From: Dehalococcoidia bacterium UBA1151 | Lineage (GTDB): Bacteria > Chloroflexota > Dehalococcoidia > Lucifugimonadales > Lucifugimonadaceae | Length of the DNA stretch: 24,142 nucleotides | NCBI GenBank assembly: GCA_002311865.1 | Contig: DBZV01000071.1 | Span: 12,690 to 36,831, forward strand | Reading direction: 5' to 3' | Shown here: in pieces, positions 22,803 to 24,142 of the stretch | How the letters are laid out: each line of letters begins with the position of its first letter | Numbering within the stretch: the first letter of the stretch is position 1 | Translations under genes and position numbers: made by a program | The notes under the pieces: model-generated | Database searches by the model: none | Told to the model about the DNA's origin: nothing | Seen by the model: the letters and a program-made list of their open reading frames with translations, nothing else

Positions 22803-23791
22803 CTAGTCAGCCAGGATGGTGACTGTGTTCAGCGCGCCAGCCTGTGCGATGAGGTCGTACGTCTCGCCGCTGACGCCGATTGCTGTCATTTGGCGATGGT
22901 ACTCGCCGGCGCCGAGGAAGGCTCGGGTGGACATGGAGACTCAGTCTGCGGGGAGTGGGAAGCTGACTGAGCTGCTCGCTTCGGGCAGTCCCCATAACTC
23001 GACGTGGCTGGGGACACCATCGACGCCGGTCAAGACAACTGTGATCTTCTCGATCTCTTCCGGGAACATGCAGGTTGCGGAGTTGATGCCGTCAAAGCCG
23101 GTTGGCGTTGCATGCTGGCCAAAGTGGAATTCGATTGGCAGCTGCACTGCCATTATGCTCATGCAGAGGAGCGGCATGAGCACTTCTTCAACTTCGATCA
23201 CTGGCAACTGAACTGGTATGGCGGTTGAGTCGTCTTCGATTTCCGGTAGCTGTACCGGGGTCAGCGGTGAGTCGACCTCAATCTCCGGCAGGTTCACGGG
23301 TGGAGGTGGCTCGATCGGGTTGACGGGAAGCGGCGTGAGGTCCTCACCGATCTGTGGAAGTTGTACGGGGGACGTTGTTGCCTGCGATGCAAGCCACTGT
23401 TCGTAGGTGGGGTCTCCATGGGGTTTTGGCAACTCGATCGGATGTACCGGGAGCGGAAACGCACCGTCGCCGATGCCGTTGCCGGGCTCGACAGGTATCG
23501 GAAGTTCGCCGTTGCCGATGCCAGGATCGAGGATGGGTAGTCGATTACATCGCTCGGTTCCGCGTTCGGATCTTCCGTTGGGAAGATGCCAGTTTCGTCT
23601 GGCGTGGAGGGGTTGAGGTGTTCTACCGAGTCGTTGGGGTCTGTGTTCGGCTCCGCTGGTGCACCGATTACCGGAGTGTTGTCGATATTTAGTTCGTCGT
23701 CGGCGCTGACTGCGTTTGATGCGCAGCCAACCGCTGCGATGGCCATGATGCCGAGTCCGGCGAGCGTTATGGTGATCTGTTTGCGGTTTAT
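22803..23791 (-). pseudogene. Proline-rich lipoprotein, broken by a frameshift and a TGA
   Basis: Pieces in two frames make one plausible lipoprotein of about 330 residues. The N-terminus is NRKQITITLAGLGIMAIAAVGC, a signal with lipobox AVGC, followed by an acidic, Pro-rich stretch (DDELNIDNTPVIG). At 23535-23537 one missing base in a C run (minus strand) shifts the frame, after which DPGIGNGELPIPVEPG and the PVQLP repeats follow. A C-terminal domain with FHFGQHATPTGF and TVVLTGVDGVPSHVELWG reaches TGA at 22941, but coding sense continues in frame (STRAFLGAGEYHRQM to LNTVTILAD) to TAG at 22803. No ATG, GTG or TTG lies ahead of the signal; an ATA at 23791 is the position of Met. Function unknown. 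Confidence 0.55.
23190..23375 (-). repeat. Degenerate Pro-Val-Gln-Leu-Pro repeats in the lipoprotein
   Basis: On the protein level units such as PVQLPQIGEDLTPL, PVNLPEIEVDSPLT, PVQLPEIEDDSTAI and PVQLPVIEVEEV follow one another, each about 14-19 residues. They likely form an extended, acidic stalk or a ligand-binding linker outside the cell. Confidence 0.55.
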
Positions 23792-23849
23792 TGTTCTGTC
23801 TTTGTTTGTGGGTCTGGTGTTTTCGGTTCGTCGTTTTTGAAGGCTTCAC

Positions 23850-24125
23850 AAACTAAGACGGAATTCGTCGCGGAAATGTTCCCGCCAGTTCAAGCCAACT
23901 CAAAAGTGGCCGTATGGAGTTCTTAGTACCAGGCGCGATAGACTGTTTTGTAACGGCTGTGATGGAGACGAGTACCCTTGTGATCTGCGCCAAGAGAGCC
24001 CGGTAAGCTGTGAACGGGCGCGCAAACGCAAGGTGAACATCACTCCTGAGCTGCCGCCGTGAAGCGCGATTTGCGTAGTAAGGGCGGCCGGAACTGCTGC
24101 ACGTTAGAGCGGCTGCGGAGGAGAA
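23850..24125. other. Region without a supported gene at the contig end
   Basis: No complete gene can be supported. One frame (stop 24060-24062) is open from 23841 and Cys-rich near its end (LFCNGCDGDEYPC), but has no normal start codon. No tRNA, terminator or clear promoter was found. Confidence 0.5.
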
Positions 24126-24142
24126 CCCCCCCCCCCCCCCCC
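24126..24142. other. Terminal poly-C run, probable artefact
   Basis: The window ends in 17 consecutive C residues, unlike anything else in it. A run of this kind at a contig end is typical of sequencing or assembly artefacts. Confidence 0.75.

Noticed and set aside
22521..22970. Plus-strand 149-residue frame after dinB3
   Set aside because: Starts inside dinB3, covers repeat copy B and the terminator, and ends antisense to the lipoprotein; a shadow frame.
23943..24062. Cys-rich open frame (LFCNGCDGDEYPC) near the contig end
   Set aside because: No ATG, GTG or TTG lies before the Cys-rich part in this frame (open from 23841), only a CTG without a ribosome site; too weak to call a gene.

Overview
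The window looks like a chromosomal segment of a free-living bacterium, most likely a Chloroflexota lineage of the SAR202/Dehalococcoidia type. That assignment is an inference from gene content: replication and housekeeping genes sit next to paralogous small-molecule catabolism genes, including two acetolactate-synthase-like enzymes, a PhyH dioxygenase, an HpcH/HpaI aldolase, a deazaflavin-type nitroreductase and several DinB proteins. No rRNA, tRNA, CRISPR array, insertion sequence or prophage was found.

Left part (1-5.2 kb) is a replication-origin neighbourhood. It holds the 3' end of gyrB, then nadD and obgE as an overlapping leftward pair, an AT-rich intergenic stretch with five near-consensus DnaA boxes (candidate oriC), leftward dnaA with a clear terminator, and divergent fmt. 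dnaA has no usable AUG start. The best start is a CTG six bases after a perfect AGGAGG.

Middle part (5.2-9.4 kb) runs rightward: a broken small membrane-protein gene, dhaK and dhaL of a dihydroxyacetone-kinase-type enzyme separated by a small antisense membrane-protein gene, an MFS exporter with a one-base frameshift, and a nitroreductase. No DhaM is present, so phosphoryl donation by ATP is the simpler reading.

9.4-18.2 kb is a long leftward catabolic/accessory block: serine hydrolase, anchored hypothetical protein, PhyH dioxygenase with a coupled 92-residue partner, SnoaL-like protein, M20 amidohydrolase, an AbrB/PIN toxin-antitoxin pair, TPP enzyme 1, an HpcH/HpaI aldolase and a deazaflavin-type nitroreductase. 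It is followed by a rightward glycine-rich RRM protein and, leftward, TPP enzyme 2, a same-length paralogue of enzyme 1.

The right end holds three tandem DinB/DUF664-like genes bracketed by two direct copies of a 36-base palindromic repeat (a third, inverted copy lies near 16.85 kb). After that comes a proline-rich lipoprotein gene broken by a frameshift and an in-frame TGA, and the contig ends in 17 C residues, probably an artefact.

I do not see a clear-cut new defence or mobile system. The points most worth a second look are the origin region with the non-AUG dnaA start, the 36-base repeat family around the dinB triplication and the TPP paralogues, the two places where coding sense continues in frame past a TGA, and the antisense gene wedged into the dha operon.
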